Below, one piece after another: positions 7,132-7,658 of a stretch of 7,658 nt of DNA. The notes under the pieces are model-generated. The model saw nothing but the letters and a program-made list of their open reading frames with translations, was not told the origin of the DNA and did no database searches. This DNA is from Patescibacteria group bacterium UBA1400 (GTDB taxonomy: Bacteria; Patescibacteriota; Microgenomatia; UBA1400), in assembly GCA_002305125.1 (NCBI GenBank), contig DBQG01000025.1, positions 6,440-14,097 on the forward strand. Direction: 5' to 3'. The number at the start of each line of letters is the position of its first letter. Position 1 is the first letter of the stretch. The position numbers and the translations under genes were made by a program.

Positions 7132-7200
7132 AAGGCTCTCTTTAATTTTGAACCTCAAGGACCCTACTTTTTGTAATTCTTATTAATACTTCTGAGCCTT
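7132..7200. repeat. Distant inverted repeat AAGGCTC / GAGCCTT
   Basis: AAGGCTC (7132-7138) is exactly complementary to GAGCCTT (7194-7200), with 55 bases between. These are two of the few GC-containing words in this AT-rich stretch. It could close a stem in a transcript from either strand, but a 7-bp match over this distance can occur by chance. Confidence 0.25.
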
Positions 7201-7350
7201 TAAGAGCATAATCTTTTGATTTCTCAATAATTCTTCAAGATTTTTACTATTGTGCTTGAGAATAAACTATTTTAATTTGACATTGATTTCTTACATAAAC
7301 TTAACTGTCTTCTTATCTTTTTTCTTTATCATTTAGTTTGAAAAGTTGAA

Positions 7351-7384
7351 TTGAAACATGAAAAAAAGCTTTCATGATATTCAA
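7351..7384. repeat. Interrupted inverted repeat TTGAA-CATGAAA / TTTCATG-TTCAA
   Basis: CATGAAA (7357-7363) pairs perfectly with TTTCATG (7370-7376) around a 6-base loop. One base outside on the left and three on the right, TTGAA (7351-7355) pairs with TTCAA (7380-7384), so 12 bases per arm match. Two further TTGAA words stand just upstream at 7338 and 7346. The dyad could be a protein-binding operator or an RNA hairpin. It overlaps the start of the 20-codon ORF at 7358. Confidence 0.4.
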
Positions 7385-7435
7385 ACATCTTATCGCTCTT
7401 TAACAAACTTAGCTAAATAAACTTTCCTTTTTTAA

Positions 7436-7494
7436 AGATGGGTGCGGTTAAGCGGCGATGAAAAATCTTTCGTCAGCGCTTTCCGTACCTATCT
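7436..7494 (+). other. Long, nearly fully paired hairpin before the lipoprotein gene
   Basis: The outer arms AGATGGGTGCGG (7436-7447) and CCGTACCTATCT (7483-7494) form 12 consecutive pairs, two of them G-U. Inside, after a small TT/T internal loop, AAGC pairs with GCTT (7450-7453 with 7478-7481), GC (7455-7456) pairs with GC (7476-7477) after a bulged G, and GATGAAA (7457-7463) pairs with TTTCGTC (7468-7474) after a bulged A. The apical loop is AATC. About 25 pairs fall in 59 nt. The 3' side has no T-tract, so this is not an intrinsic terminator, and it ends 8 bases before the Shine-Dalgarno of the next gene. It may be a 5'-UTR structure, an mRNA stabiliser, or a mobile or repeat-type palindrome. 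I do not recognise a known family. Confidence 0.6.
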
Positions 7495-7502
7495 AATCCA
7501 AT

Positions 7503-7508
7503 AAGGAG
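7503..7508 (+). promoter_or_regulatory. Strong Shine-Dalgarno AAGGAG for the lipoprotein gene
   Basis: AAGGAG lies 2 bases before ATG 7511 and 8 bases before ATG 7517. The spacing favours ATG 7517 as the start. It contrasts with the weak or absent sites in front of the dcw genes. Confidence 0.8.
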
Positions 7509-7516
7509 AGATGAAG

Positions 7517-7658
7517 ATGAGGAAGATCGGGTTAATCATGTTGATTTTGCTTTTAGGCTGTGGGCAGACAACTATTCCGCCAGTTACGTCCACTTCTCCA
7601 GTAGTGGTTGAGGCTACACCTTCAAGTTCAACCAAACCAACTGAGATCGTCACAACGC
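7517..7658 (+). CDS. N-terminus of a lipoprotein of unknown function (partial)
   Basis: The first 47 codons of a gene that continues past the right edge. The product begins MRKIGLIMLILLLGCG: a short signal peptide with R2 and K3, a hydrophobic core (4-13) and a lipobox LLGC, so Cys15 would be lipidated and the protein held on the outer face of the membrane. Residues 17-47 are a Thr/Pro/Ser-rich linker without a recognisable fold, typical of the spacer between lipid anchor and functional domain; the function lies beyond the window. An in-frame ATG at 7511 would add two residues, but only 2 bases separate it from the Shine-Dalgarno. GC content here is clearly higher than in the preceding intergenic DNA. 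No link to cell division can be inferred from this part. Confidence 0.75.
   Translation, partial: MRKIGLIMLILLLGCGQTTIPPVTSTSPVVVEATPSSSTKPTEIVTT

Larger units (their letters stand above)
7038..7510. other. Intergenic region without a convincing gene
   Basis: About 470 bp between ftsZ and the lipoprotein gene. Positions 7081-7440 count 27.5% GC (99/360), and 7441-7658 count 46% (101/218), so the composition changes sharply near the right end. Contents: a GC hairpin (7075-7093), inverted repeats (7132-7138 with 7194-7200; 7351-7384), a long hairpin (7436-7494) and a strong Shine-Dalgarno (7503-7508). Plus-strand ORFs are tiny; the best is a 20-codon ATG ORF at 7358-7420 without a Shine-Dalgarno. 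On the minus strand the frame 7332-7081 reads protein-like but has four internal stops. No tRNA or known riboswitch is recognisable, and no well-spaced promoter was found. Confidence 0.8.

Noticed and set aside
7277..7306. TTGACA at 7277 as a promoter -35 for the lipoprotein gene
   Set aside because: The best hexamer at 18-bp spacing (TTAACT) matches TATAAT at only 3 of 6 positions, so a promoter cannot be supported.
7452..7479. Integron attC-like core (GTTAAGC matches GTTRRRY) or hammerhead-like motif in the hairpin
   Set aside because: No matching RYYYAAC partner box is correctly placed, and GTTAAGC lies inside the hairpin instead of at its base. On the minus strand CUGACGA resembles a hammerhead word but lacks the GAAA core and the three-stem layout.

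Overview
The window is a block of the bacterial division and cell wall (dcw) cluster, all on the + strand: the 3' end of what is probably mraY, then murD, ftsW, murG, ftsQ (divIB type), ftsA and ftsZ. After ftsZ comes an intergenic region of about 470 bp, then the first 47 codons of a lipoprotein gene that runs off the right edge. The six complete genes are tightly packed (1-bp overlap, 3-bp gap, 50-bp overlap, 40-bp gap, 17-bp gap), which suggests one operon.

Organism: an AT-rich bacterium, most likely of the Candidate Phyla Radiation (Patescibacteria), perhaps Microgenomates-like. This is an inference from the style of the proteins, not a database match. The clues are a MurG whose first loop reads GGHHNSAL instead of GGTGGH, an FtsQ with a short POTRA domain carrying a Cys pair, and murG joined directly to ftsQ without murC, murB or ddl. 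All three stop codons are used (TAA for murD, ftsW, ftsA and ftsZ; TAG for ftsQ; TGA for murG). TGA is therefore a real stop, which argues against the recoded SR1/Gracilibacteria groups.

How the genes work together: MurD adds D-Glu to the cytoplasmic peptidoglycan precursor. MraY (upstream) and MurG build lipid I and lipid II. FtsW polymerises lipid II at the septum. FtsZ forms the ring, FtsA ties it to the membrane (FtsZ ends in an intact DIPAFLRR tail and FtsA in an amphipathic helix), and FtsQ is the bitopic scaffold of the divisome.

The part that the known genes do not explain is 7038-7510. It is about 27% GC from 7081 to 7440, has no convincing gene, and holds several inverted repeats. 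It then changes abruptly at about 7436-7440 to about 46% GC. The change coincides with a nearly fully paired 59-nt hairpin (7436-7494, about 25 pairs) just before a strong Shine-Dalgarno and the lipoprotein start. I regard this hairpin and the compositional break as the best leads. I found no CRISPR array, tRNA, rRNA, insertion sequence or defence system.
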